IMG/VR virus record: IMGVR_UViG_3300045051_000594
Span: 1 to 40,297 of that record
DNA length: 40,297 bases
Source of the DNA: a virus
Strand: one strand, 5' to 3'
Shown here: positions 29,189 to 36,458 of the stretch, in pieces
Numbering within the stretch: position 1 is the first letter of the stretch
Layout: every line of letters starts with the position of its first letter
Program-made: the position numbers and the translations under genes
The notes under the pieces: generated by a model
Told to the model about the DNA's origin: nothing
Databases searched by the model: none
The model's input: the letters and a program-made list of their open reading frames with translations, nothing else

Positions 29189-30094
29189 ATGATATCACCG
29201 AGCGTTTTTGAGAAACTGGCCAATGGGTGGTTCCAGGACCAGCTGCGGGTGTTGAACGGCCAGGCCGGCGCGCCCACGGACCTGATGCGCCTGGCCATGC
29301 CCACGGACAGCACGGGCAAGTATACCAGCTATGGCTGGCTGGACGACCTGCCCACCGTCAAGGAGCTCCTGGGACCGAAGAAGGCCCGCGAGCTCGCGGA
29401 CCATGCATACCAGCTGCTGAATCGTGAATGGTACGACGCGGTGAACGTGAAGTACGCGGACCTGCGGGACGACCAGGTGGGCGCGTATGAAAGCCGGATC
29501 CGTGAGCTGCCGACGCGCATGCAGCAGTTCTGGCGCAAGCTGATTTCGGACCTGGTGCGCCTGGGCACCAGCGGGCTGGCCTTTGACCAGCTCCCGTATT
29601 TCAGCAACGCGCAGCTGTCCAGGGTCAACGACAACCTGCTGACGGGCAACGGGACCGACACCGTGGCGCATTTTATGACGGACCTGGACACCGTGATACA
29701 GGCCATGGCGGAATTCACGGACACCGAGGGCGAGGAGCTCAACATCAAGCCGGACGTGATCGTGTGCGCGCCGGCGGCGCGCCGCATCATCACCACGGCG
29801 GTGGGGAGCCCGTCCGACGCATCGGGCAGCAACGCGAGCGCAATCAACCCGTTCCGTGACTTCAATTTCACGGTGATAGCGGACCCGAAGCTGGCCGCGG
29901 ACCCGAACGACTGGTATGCGTTCAGCACCCAGGGCATTCTCAAGCCGTTCATTTTCCAGCAGCGCGAGGCCATGCAGAGCATGCTGGACGACACGCAGCG
30001 GAAGCGGGCGCGCAGCTACCAGTACTCCGTGGAATGGGACGGGGTGGCCGGGTACGGGCTGCCGCACCTGGGCGTGAAGGTCGTCAACTCGTAG
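29189..30094 (+). CDS. Major capsid protein, Mu GpT-like
   Basis: The 301-residue protein has the GpT-type opening (FEKLANGWFQDQLRVLNG, YGWLDDLPTVKELLGPK) and later WYDAVNVKYADLRDD, a central helix QQFWRKLISDLVRLGTSGLAF, and FRDFNFTVIADPKL near the C-terminus. Length and order after the GpI-like protease fit Mu-type HK97-fold capsids. It assembles the head shell. ATG 29189 follows GGAGGGCCGG. No long delta domain is seen at the N-terminus; the separate scaffold upstream replaces it. Confidence 0.85.
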   Translation: MISPSVFEKLANGWFQDQLRVLNGQAGAPTDLMRLAMPTDSTGKYTSYGWLDDLPTVKELLGPKKARELADHAYQLLNREWYDAVNVKYADLRDDQVGAYESRIRELPTRMQQFWRKLISDLVRLGTSGLAFDQLPYFSNAQLSRVNDNLLTGNGTDTVAHFMTDLDTVIQAMAEFTDTEGEELNIKPDVIVCAPAARRIITTAVGSPSDASGSNASAINPFRDFNFTVIADPKLAADPNDWYAFSTQGILKPFIFQQREAMQSMLDDTQRKRARSYQYSVEWDGVAGYGLPHLGVKVVNS

Positions 30095-30111
30095 GCCGCG
30101 GGGGAGCCGCG

Positions 30112-30852
30112 GTGCACAAGGAGGCCGTGCTAATCCTGGGCAACGGGATTTCGCGCGCCGGGTTCACCAGGGCCATTGAGGAATGGCCGGGCGAGCTGTG
30201 GGCCTGCAACTATGCTTTCCGCGAGTTTGGCGGGAAGCTGACGAGGCTCACCGGGCACCTGGAGGTGCTCGCGGAGGCGCGGAGATACCGCCGGGAGCAC
30301 GGCCTTTCATTTCAGCTGTGGGGTGGGAACCTGGGCGCTGGCCAGCAGCAGCTGGTGGACCATGTTTTCAGCTGCCCCCGCGAGTTTTGGAAAGACAGCG
30401 GGACCACCCTGGTGGCCCAGGCCCTGCAGGAGGGCCGCCTGGTGAGCTGCTGCGGTTTCGACCTGGGCGGGCTGGATATGCTCTCCCCGGGCCTGGAGAA
30501 CCAGGACAAGAGCTGCTGGGTGCGGCGCTGGCGCGAGCTCGCGCGGCACTACGGCCTGGCCACGGTCACCTTTTGGGGCCATGACCACCGGCCGTTCATC
30601 CTGGGCAACCGCCCGGCCTATACCTACATGCGGCTGTACCGAGCTGGAAAGCCGCACCTGGGGGACCCTGCCTACCTGGCGGAGTGGAGCAGGCGGACGG
30701 GGCTGGACGCGGCGGCCCCGATAGATGAGGATAGGCTGGTGCGGGTGGGGTTTCTGCGCGGGCCCGCCCGGGGCCGTGAGCAGCGGGTGCGCTACGGTGT
30801 GGCGGCCAAGCTGGTGGAACGCGGCGAAGCGCAGCTGTTGACGGAGGACTGA
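30112..30852 (+). CDS. Rossmann-type enzyme, sialyltransferase/DUF115-like
   Basis: GTG 30112 avoids a long overlap with the capsid gene, although the frame is open from 30034. The 246-residue product has LILGNGISR (GNG at 10-12), WACNYAF (Asn33), KDSGTTLVAQALQEG (SGT 96-98) and VSCCGFDLGG (114-120). This order is shared by GT42-type sialyltransferases and MptE/DUF115 proteins, which bind CMP-sugars or pterin substrates. The last ~40 residues (RVGFLRGPARG...RVRYGVAAKLVERGEAQLL) look like a separate domain shared with the next gene. A cargo for virion glycosylation is inferred from its place after the capsid gene. Confidence 0.6.
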   Translation: MHKEAVLILGNGISRAGFTRAIEEWPGELWACNYAFREFGGKLTRLTGHLEVLAEARRYRREHGLSFQLWGGNLGAGQQQLVDHVFSCPREFWKDSGTTLVAQALQEGRLVSCCGFDLGGLDMLSPGLENQDKSCWVRRWRELARHYGLATVTFWGHDHRPFILGNRPAYTYMRLYRAGKPHLGDPAYLAEWSRRTGLDAAAPIDEDRLVRVGFLRGPARGREQRVRYGVAAKLVERGEAQLLTED

Positions 30853-30854
30853 AC

Positions 30855-31247
30855 ATGGCAAAGGTGAGCATGCCGAACATGGTGCGCGTGGTGCTGGTGG
30901 CCACAGGCAAAGAGGTGGATATGAGCTCCCGGGTTGCCGCCATCCTGCTGGACCGCGGCACGGTGAAGCTGGCGAAAAGCGCAGCCGCACCCGCAACACC
31001 CAGGGCGCAGGGCCGCGGGGCCCCGAGCTCCAGCGGAGCGGCAACCGGATCCGGGGACCAGGGCGGGAAGCCCGCGGGCGACGCCGGCGGGAGTGCAACC
31101 GTCCGGAAGGAGCTGGAGGCCAAGCCGTTCGGTGAGCTGGTGAAGATTGCCGCGCACCGCGGGCTGCCGGCGCCGCGCCCTGGTACCAGCAAAGCGAAGC
31201 TGGTGGACGCCATCATGGAGGCCGCGGGGTACAGCCCGGCGGTGTAG
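30855..31247 (+). CDS. Two-domain small head/connector protein
   Basis: Residues ~5-40 (MVRVVLVATGKEVDMSSRVAAILLDRGTVKL) resemble the last domain of the previous gene. A Ser/Ala/Gly-rich linker follows (~45-90), and the C-terminal ~40 residues (FGELVKIAAHRGLPAPRPGTSKAKLVDAIMEAAG) look like a SAP/Rho-N helical fold used to bind DNA or protein. Its place between capsid and gp36-like genes matches Mu gp35. ATG 30855 follows GACGGAGGACTG. Function unproven. Confidence 0.6.
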   Translation: MAKVSMPNMVRVVLVATGKEVDMSSRVAAILLDRGTVKLAKSAAAPATPRAQGRGAPSSSGAATGSGDQGGKPAGDAGGSATVRKELEAKPFGELVKIAAHRGLPAPRPGTSKAKLVDAIMEAAGYSPAV

Positions 31248-31250
31248 ACC

Positions 31251-31673
31251 ATGGCCGTATACTGCGACCTGTACGACGTTCACGCCGAGTTCCAGCGCCT
31301 GCCCAGCTTCACCGAATCCACCACGCCCAAGGCCTCCCAGGTGGAGGGGTGGTGCGAGGACATAGGGGCGGATATGGACCAGCACCTGCTGGCCGCGGGC
31401 GTGGAGCTGCCCCTGGTGGAGGAAAACCTGCTGGACGTGGCGCGGACGATCGCGCTGTACGGGGTGGGCGCCAAGGTGCTCCGTTCAATCAACATGGAGG
31501 CGGAGCGCGCCGACACTCTCCAGCGGCTGTATGACGCGCGGCTGCGCGAGATCGGGGACAACCCGGCGCTGTTCTCCAGCTCCACCACGCCCCAGCAGAC
31601 CAGGCCTGGCTACCTGGTGCCCACGGACCCCGAGCAAGAGCGCAAGTTTCACCGGGAATCCAAGGACTGGTGA
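31251..31673 (+). CDS. Head completion protein, Mu gp36-like (DUF1320)
   Basis: The 140-residue helical protein has the pattern of gp36/DUF1320 connectors: a Tyr-Cys-Asp-Leu-Tyr-Asp-Val start, VEGWCEDIGADMDQHLLAAGVELP, VARTIALYGVGAKVL and a C-terminal LQRLYDARLREIGDNPAL. Such proteins extend the portal ring after packaging so the tail can join. Its place between the gp35-like and GpG-like genes agrees. ATG 31251 overlaps no gene; the stop is followed by GTG 31677. Confidence 0.75.
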   Translation: MAVYCDLYDVHAEFQRLPSFTESTTPKASQVEGWCEDIGADMDQHLLAAGVELPLVEENLLDVARTIALYGVGAKVLRSINMEAERADTLQRLYDARLREIGDNPALFSSSTTPQQTRPGYLVPTDPEQERKFHRESKDW

Positions 31674-31676
31674 GCC

Positions 31677-32153
31677 GTGATGACCCTCCGCGTGGACAGC
31701 CTGGGGTACGAACGTTTCGTGCGGGCGTTCAATCGAATCCCGGACAACGTGAAGGACTTCCGCGAGCCGCTGACCGAGATATACCAGGATTTCCTGGGCA
31801 TAGAGCGGCGCAACTTCTCCGCCCGCGGGCGCCCCGAGGCCTGGCGGCCCCTGTCTCCGAAATACGCCGCCTGGAAGGCCCGACACTTCCCCGGTAAACC
31901 GCTGCTGGAGCTCACGGGCAACTTGAAGGCGTCTCTGCTGGGGAGCGGCGCCGCGGCCGTCCGTGACATACGGGAAACCCGGGCAACGTTCGGGACCGCG
32001 GTGCGCCATGCAATCTTCCACCAGCTGGGGACCCGCCGGATGCCGCGGCGCAAGCCCGTACAGATTGCCGACGAGGACAAGGTGCGCTGGGGGCGGATCG
32101 TGCACGTGTGGGCGGTGAAGCAGGCCCAGGGCACGCTGCGGGGGGCCACGTGA
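31677..32153 (+). CDS. Virion morphogenesis protein, Mu GpG-like
   Basis: The protein of about 157 residues has FNRIPDNVKDFREPLTEIYQDFLGIERRNF, RPLSPKYAAWKARHFPGKPLLELTGNLKASL and a late FGTAVRHAIFHQLGTRRMPRRKPVQI block. These match the phage virion morphogenesis (GpG) family, in which W/RPL...K...LL..TG.L and H..G...MP.R are conserved. It is a tail-completion/neck component. GTG 31677 and ATG 31680 are adjacent in-frame starts. It overlaps the next gene by 4 bp. Confidence 0.85.
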   Translation: MMTLRVDSLGYERFVRAFNRIPDNVKDFREPLTEIYQDFLGIERRNFSARGRPEAWRPLSPKYAAWKARHFPGKPLLELTGNLKASLLGSGAAAVRDIRETRATFGTAVRHAIFHQLGTRRMPRRKPVQIADEDKVRWGRIVHVWAVKQAQGTLRGAT

Positions 32154-32638
32154 GCGACAAAGAGCTGGACGCCATCATTGCCCAGTGCAAGTCACACTGG
32201 GAAAGCAACGTGGAAACGGTGCTGCAGGAAATAGAGAGCCGGCGCAGTATCACCATCACCCGCCTGGTTCAAGTGAGCAGCGGGGACGCCCAGGACTTCA
32301 CCTACCCCGCCCTGGAGATACTGCCGGACAGCACGGACGTGGAGTACGTGTACGAGGACGAGCCCATTGACGACGTGTCGTTTGACGTGCACGCCATCAA
32401 TTACGTGTTTACCTTCTCCGGGGCCCTGCTGGCGCCGATCCACCAGGACCTGCTTTGCTACCGCGCCGCGCTGCGGGCCCTGGTGCGCGCGGACAGTAAC
32501 AAGGCCAGCCCCTGGGGCATCGACCGGGCGCGGATCCGGGTGGGCCGCGCGGAGTACTGGGACACGGTGGCGTCCCAGGAAAGCGGCGCGTTCCTGAAAG
32601 CCGGGCGGGTGCTGGTGACCATCAAACTGCCGGGCTGA
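32150..32638 (+). CDS. Tail terminator-like protein
   Basis: GTG 32150 overlaps the GpG-like stop. The 162-residue product has an N-terminal helix (DAIIAQCKSHWESNVETVLQEI) and alternating beta strands with ALEILPDSTDVEYVYEDEPI, INYVFTFSGALLAPIHQDLLCYRAALRALVRAD and RAGRVLVTIKLPG. The size and alpha-beta pattern fit a tail terminator, usually encoded directly before the tail tube gene as here. No exact family recognised. Confidence 0.6.
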   Translation: MSDKELDAIIAQCKSHWESNVETVLQEIESRRSITITRLVQVSSGDAQDFTYPALEILPDSTDVEYVYEDEPIDDVSFDVHAINYVFTFSGALLAPIHQDLLCYRAALRALVRADSNKASPWGIDRARIRVGRAEYWDTVASQESGAFLKAGRVLVTIKLPG

Positions 32639-32704
32639 CCCTTCCCATGGGGCAGGGCCCGGGTGTAGGCTGACTGAGCCGGCCGCGGCCGGGGGAGGGC
32701 GACT

Positions 32705-34015
32705 ATGCCGACGCTTGCGCTGTTGAAGGACATTCTCTGGACCATCGGGGGCCCCGAGAGCCCCGCGGGCACCGCGGCCAGCCGCACCCACGTGATACCG
32801 GTACGGGACAACCCCGGGCTGGACAGCAACGTGGAGCGCGCCCTGGACCCCGTGCTGGCCGGCGGCCGCATGCCGGTACAAGAGTACCCCACAAAGATTG
32901 ACGTGAGCGGTGCCCTGCCGCTGTCTCCGCGCGTGGGCGGGGGCTGGGGGAAGCTGATAAAGAGCAACCTGGGCCTGGAGAGCACCCCCGCGCAGTTGGG
33001 CGCCGTGGTGCGGATCCGGTACGCGGGCGGATCGGCCTCCTGCAAAATCACCGCGGACACGTCGGGCGACACGCTCACCAGTGAGGTGGGGGTGCTGGGG
33101 AGTGAAAGCGGGGACGCCGCTTTCGGCACCGCGGGGGTGATCGACCTGACCGCGGGCGCCTTCGACACCGTGGCGGAGCTGGTGGCGGTGATCGACGCAT
33201 ACGCCAATTACGAGGCCGAGCTGCTGAGCGGCAGCGGGGCCATTTCCAGCGCCGCGATTGTCTCCCGGGTGACCCAGGCCAAGGGCCGCTGGTGTTACCT
33301 GTTTTTCACGTCGGGCGCCAGCGGGGCCTACCTGCGGGGGTTCACCGCGGACCTGACCGCCGCGTCCCACCCCACGTACAGCATCCAGCGCGAGGGCTAC
33401 GTATCCACGGGCACGCTGTTCAACGGCGCCGTGGCCGACGCCCTGAAAATCAGCGGCAGCCTGGGCGCGTTCATAGAGAGTGACGTCGACGTGCTGGGCT
33501 TCACCGAGGACGACCCGGTGAGCGCCAGCGGCCTTTCGGTGGACGACCTGGACCCTGGGGACCCGCTGCTATACTGGAAGGGCGCCACGGAGTTCGACGG
33601 GGTAGACTATGATTTCGTGAGCACCCACGAGATCAACTTTCCGAACAATCACAACAAGGACACGTTCGGCCAGGGCAGCATCGGGCGTGTCTACCACCAG
33701 AAGGCGGACCTTATGCCGGCGGGCAGCCTGCAGGTGCGCCTGGACAGCGACACGGTGGCAATCCGCGCCAAGCTGCAAACCGCCAGCCTGGCCAGCGCTT
33801 CATTCATCTACAAGGGCAAGGCCATCGGCGGGAGCGTGGAGGAGCTGGTGATTGTGGAGCTGCCGTTCATCGGCATCAGCTCTCCGTTTGCCTTCACCCC
33901 GCGCAACGGTGCTCTGGACGCGCGGGTGAATTGGAAGGCATACAACCCGCGGGGAACCAAGTACGACGTGCCTGTCACTATCTGGATGGTATCCGTGGAC
34001 TCCGGGGCGTTCTGA
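32705..34015 (+). CDS. Major tail (tube) protein
   Basis: The 436-residue protein starts PTLALLKDILWTIGGPESPAGTA and has a long beta-rich body with Asp/Gly-rich loops, an inserted domain rich in Ser/Thr/Gly (about 100-215), and WKGATEFDGVDYDF plus a beta-strand-rich end. Its place between the terminator-like and chaperone genes is that of the tail tube gene. The absence of any sheath gene indicates a non-contractile tail. ATG 32705 follows GGGGGAGGGCGAC. A 66-bp gap precedes it, without a clear promoter. Confidence 0.7.
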   Translation: MPTLALLKDILWTIGGPESPAGTAASRTHVIPVRDNPGLDSNVERALDPVLAGGRMPVQEYPTKIDVSGALPLSPRVGGGWGKLIKSNLGLESTPAQLGAVVRIRYAGGSASCKITADTSGDTLTSEVGVLGSESGDAAFGTAGVIDLTAGAFDTVAELVAVIDAYANYEAELLSGSGAISSAAIVSRVTQAKGRWCYLFFTSGASGAYLRGFTADLTAASHPTYSIQREGYVSTGTLFNGAVADALKISGSLGAFIESDVDVLGFTEDDPVSASGLSVDDLDPGDPLLYWKGATEFDGVDYDFVSTHEINFPNNHNKDTFGQGSIGRVYHQKADLMPAGSLQVRLDSDTVAIRAKLQTASLASASFIYKGKAIGGSVEELVIVELPFIGISSPFAFTPRNGALDARVNWKAYNPRGTKYDVPVTIWMVSVDSGAF

Positions 34016-34593
34016 TGGAAAGGGACTTCATCCTGGACACGCGCGCTGCCTACGAGGGGCAGCGCGTGGACATTGCGGACGGCGAGGAAAGCCGCAAGTA
34101 CTGGCTGCGCCCCTGCAAGCTGCCGGTGCAAGTCATGGACGAAATCAATACCCTGCAGGCCCAGCTGCTGGGTGACAACGTTGACCTGGAAGCGGTGCGC
34201 AAGGCCGCGGACGGGGTGGAGAGCCTGAAGGAGGGCGACGCCATACCCCCCGAGCTGGCCGCGGCGCTCATGCCGGCGCTGCACCGTTTCCACAAAGACT
34301 ATAACGTCAACGTGTACCGCCTGGCGCTGCTGCATGGTGTCTGTGAGCACAACCTGCCGCGGGACGGGAAGCTGGTGGGCGACGGGCACGCCCTGGACGA
34401 GCCCATGGTGGAGGCCCTGCTGGCGCAGCGGCCCCAGGCGGCAAAGGTGGGGGCGGAGGCCATCCTGGTGTTCAATCGCCCTTTACCGCACGGGAATGCG
34501 GAGAGCTCCGCCAAGTGGCGGAATGGCTCTACCGCGGCGACACGTTCCCGCGCGAAGCACAACGGCCGGACGGTAGTCGCCCCGCGCAGCTGA
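34015..34593 (+). CDS. Tail assembly chaperone, short form (gpG-like)
   Basis: ATG 34015 overlaps the tail tube stop. The short product is 192 residues: an N-terminal beta part (FILDTRAAYEGQRVDIADG, KYWLRPCKLPVQVMDEI) and helices (LAALMPALHRFHKDYNVNVYRLALL). The last ~35 residues, past the frameshift site, are basic and low in order, which suits a terminal extension used only in the short form. It is placed between the tube and tape measure genes, where the gpG/gpGT pair guides tape measure folding. The frameshift site is at 34479. Confidence 0.72.
   Translation: MERDFILDTRAAYEGQRVDIADGEESRKYWLRPCKLPVQVMDEINTLQAQLLGDNVDLEAVRKAADGVESLKEGDAIPPELAAALMPALHRFHKDYNVNVYRLALLHGVCEHNLPRDGKLVGDGHALDEPMVEALLAQRPQAAKVGAEAILVFNRPLPHGNAESSAKWRNGSTAATRSRAKHNGRTVVAPRS
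34479..34485 (+). other. -1 ribosomal frameshift site C CCT TTA
   Basis: In the frame of the 34015 gene this reads CGC|CCT|TTA, so the heptamer CCCTTTA fits the X-XXY-YYZ rule exactly (CCC, TTT, A). One step back moves ribosomes into the open frame that runs to 34793. A hairpin begins one base later (CCGCA 34486-34490 with TGCGG 34497-34501) and a second follows (CCGCC 34508-34512 with GGCGG 34517-34521), either of which could stall ribosomes. Position in the tail chaperone pair matches the known lambda G/GT case. Confidence 0.78.
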
Positions 34594-34793
34594 TAGACCG
34601 GTGGCAGGGCTGGGTGCTGCGCTGCCTGGATATGATGGACGGGGACGGGGCCCTGGCGCACTACCCCCGAGCTGGTGGCCTGAACGCGCAGCCTGGCCTG
34701 GACATGATGGTATACCGGATCATCCGCCACGAATGGGTGCGGCTGCAAAACGAAAAGCTGAAAGGAGGGGCGCCCCATGGCCGAGGACGTTAA
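34485..34793 (+). CDS. Tail chaperone frameshift extension (gpT-like)
   Basis: This is reached from the 34015 gene by the -1 shift at 34479-34485, giving a fused protein of about 259 residues. It reads TARECGELRQVAEWLYRGDTF and later QLIDRWQGWVLRCLDMM and MMVYRIIRHEWVRLQNEKLKGG, so the sequence is coherent and helical in this frame. A separate start at TTG or ATG near 34515 is possible but has no ribosome site as good. It ends inside the tape measure gene (stop 34791-34793). The fused form would bind the tape measure. Confidence 0.68.
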   Translation, partial: TARECGELRQVAEWLYRGDTFPREAQRPDGSRPAQLIDRWQGWVLRCLDMMDGDGALAHYPRAGGLNAQPGLDMMVYRIIRHEWVRLQNEKLKGGAPHGRGR

Positions 34794-36444
34794 TGTAAAA
34801 CTAAGTTTCTCGGTGGCGTCCCAGCAGCTGAAGGAAGCAATCAAGCCGCTGCGCGACCTTAACGAAGCGTTCCGCGGCCTGGTGACCGCGGGGGGCATCG
34901 GCATTGCGCTGCAACAGGCCGCGCGGGCCATCGGTGATATGCAGGCCGCCGCGGAGAAAGCGCACCCGCTGCTGCGGGCCGTCCCCGGATCCTTGACCGA
35001 GTGGACGTCCAGTATGAACACCGCCAAGCAGGCCATTGGTGCGCTTATCAGCGGGGGACTGTCACCGCTGCGCGCAGCGATTGCCGACACCACGACGGTG
35101 TGGGCGGAAAACATACTGCGAATCCAGGACTACGCCGCGGCCATTCAGTACCTGGCAAACCAGAAAGCCGCCCAGGCCATCAAAGCACAGGTGGACGATC
35201 TGCAGGCCCAGCTGGTGAAGCTGCAAGGTACAAGCGTTTTCGCATACGCCAAGGCCCAGGGCATTACGGGCGCGGGCTCCGCGGAGCTGGGGCGCCAAGC
35301 GAAAACGAAAGCGCAGCAGGACCTGGAGACCCGCATCCAGGAGCTGCAAAACAGCATTATCGACCTGGCTAAAACCACCATGGACCAGGCCGACCGTTCA
35401 AAGCAGCTCACCGATGCTTACAAGAGCCTCCAGTCTACGCTGGGCACGCTCTACCGCACCGCACAGAACGCGCCGGCGCTGCTGCCCCAGGCGGACCTGA
35501 CAAAGCAGATGAGCGCCGCTATTGCGGCTTTCCTCCAGAAGGGCTTTGCCCTGGGCTTTGACGTGACGAACACGCCGGCTATGAAACAAATGTACGACGT
35601 GTTCCGCACCATGACCGCCGCGATAGGGGACGTGCCCGTGGGGGAGGTGCAGGCCGCGCTGCTGCAACTGGTGGCCGCGGTGGAGAACAATACCGAGAGC
35701 ATCAAGGGCACCGGCCGGTCCCCCGGGAGCGGGGGAAGCGGGAGCCGCACGGGCAAGGGCAAGAATCCGCGGGAGAAGGGCGACGCAATAGAGGACCCCG
35801 CCATGGGGGCCCTGGCCAGCGCCGCGCTGCAACTGGCACAGTCTTTCACCAGCGTCCAGCTGATACTGGACCCGTGGAGCACGATTCTCAAAGCCGCGGT
35901 GGAAGTGCTGGCGCCCTTCGTGGACTCCGCCCTGGCCCCGATCGTGGGCGCGCTGGTGGTGCTGGGCAAGACGCTGGGCCAGATACTCATTCCCGTGGTG
36001 CAGCTGCTGGCCCCGATCATAGAGGCGCTGGGTGTCGTCTTTGTGTGGCTGTACAATAACGTTCTGCTGGGCTTTGGAAACGCAATCATCACCCTGGTGG
36101 TGACTATCGAAAACATAGGAGTGGCCCTGCACAATTTCTTTGACTGGCTGTTCAATGGCAGCAAGAATCAGCAGCAGTACAAGAGCTACAAAGACGCGTT
36201 CCTGAAACCAATCACCCTGGAGGATATGACCGCCGCGGGCAACGAGGCCACCGCATCCGCTGGCGGATACGGCAGCTCTACCACCGTGCAGAAACCGCCG
36301 GACATTAACGTGTACCAAACGTTCCAGCAGCCCATATATGGCGTCAACGGCCTGCGGGAGGCCGGTAAGTACCTGGTGGACGCCATCGGCGCCTACCTGG
36401 GGACGGGCGTGCGGGTGACCTTCATCCAGCCCAGCTTGACGTAG
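34777..36444 (+). CDS. Tape measure protein
   Basis: ATG 34777 follows AAAGGAGGGG and overlaps the chaperone extension by 17 bp. The 555-residue product is long and mainly helical with a coiled-coil start (LKEAIKPLRDLNEAFRGLV), Gln/Ala-rich repeats (about 80-250), a Gly/Ser/Lys linker near 310-330, and a strongly hydrophobic part (about 385-470: APIVGALVVLGKTLGQILIPVVQLLAPII). At about 1.5 angstrom per residue it would specify a tail of roughly 80 nm. It is the largest gene before the tip protein. Hydrophobic helices may assist DNA passage through the host membrane. Confidence 0.78.
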   Translation: MAEDVNVKLSFSVASQQLKEAIKPLRDLNEAFRGLVTAGGIGIALQQAARAIGDMQAAAEKAHPLLRAVPGSLTEWTSSMNTAKQAIGALISGGLSPLRAAIADTTTVWAENILRIQDYAAAIQYLANQKAAQAIKAQVDDLQAQLVKLQGTSVFAYAKAQGITGAGSAELGRQAKTKAQQDLETRIQELQNSIIDLAKTTMDQADRSKQLTDAYKSLQSTLGTLYRTAQNAPALLPQADLTKQMSAAIAAFLQKGFALGFDVTNTPAMKQMYDVFRTMTAAIGDVPVGEVQAALLQLVAAVENNTESIKGTGRSPGSGGSGSRTGKGKNPREKGDAIEDPAMGALASAALQLAQSFTSVQLILDPWSTILKAAVEVLAPFVDSALAPIVGALVVLGKTLGQILIPVVQLLAPIIEALGVVFVWLYNNVLLGFGNAIITLVVTIENIGVALHNFFDWLFNGSKNQQQYKSYKDAFLKPITLEDMTAAGNEATASAGGYGSSTTVQKPPDINVYQTFQQPIYGVNGLREAGKYLVDAIGAYLGTGVRVTFIQPSLT

Positions 36445-36458
36445 GGAAAGGGGACCAC

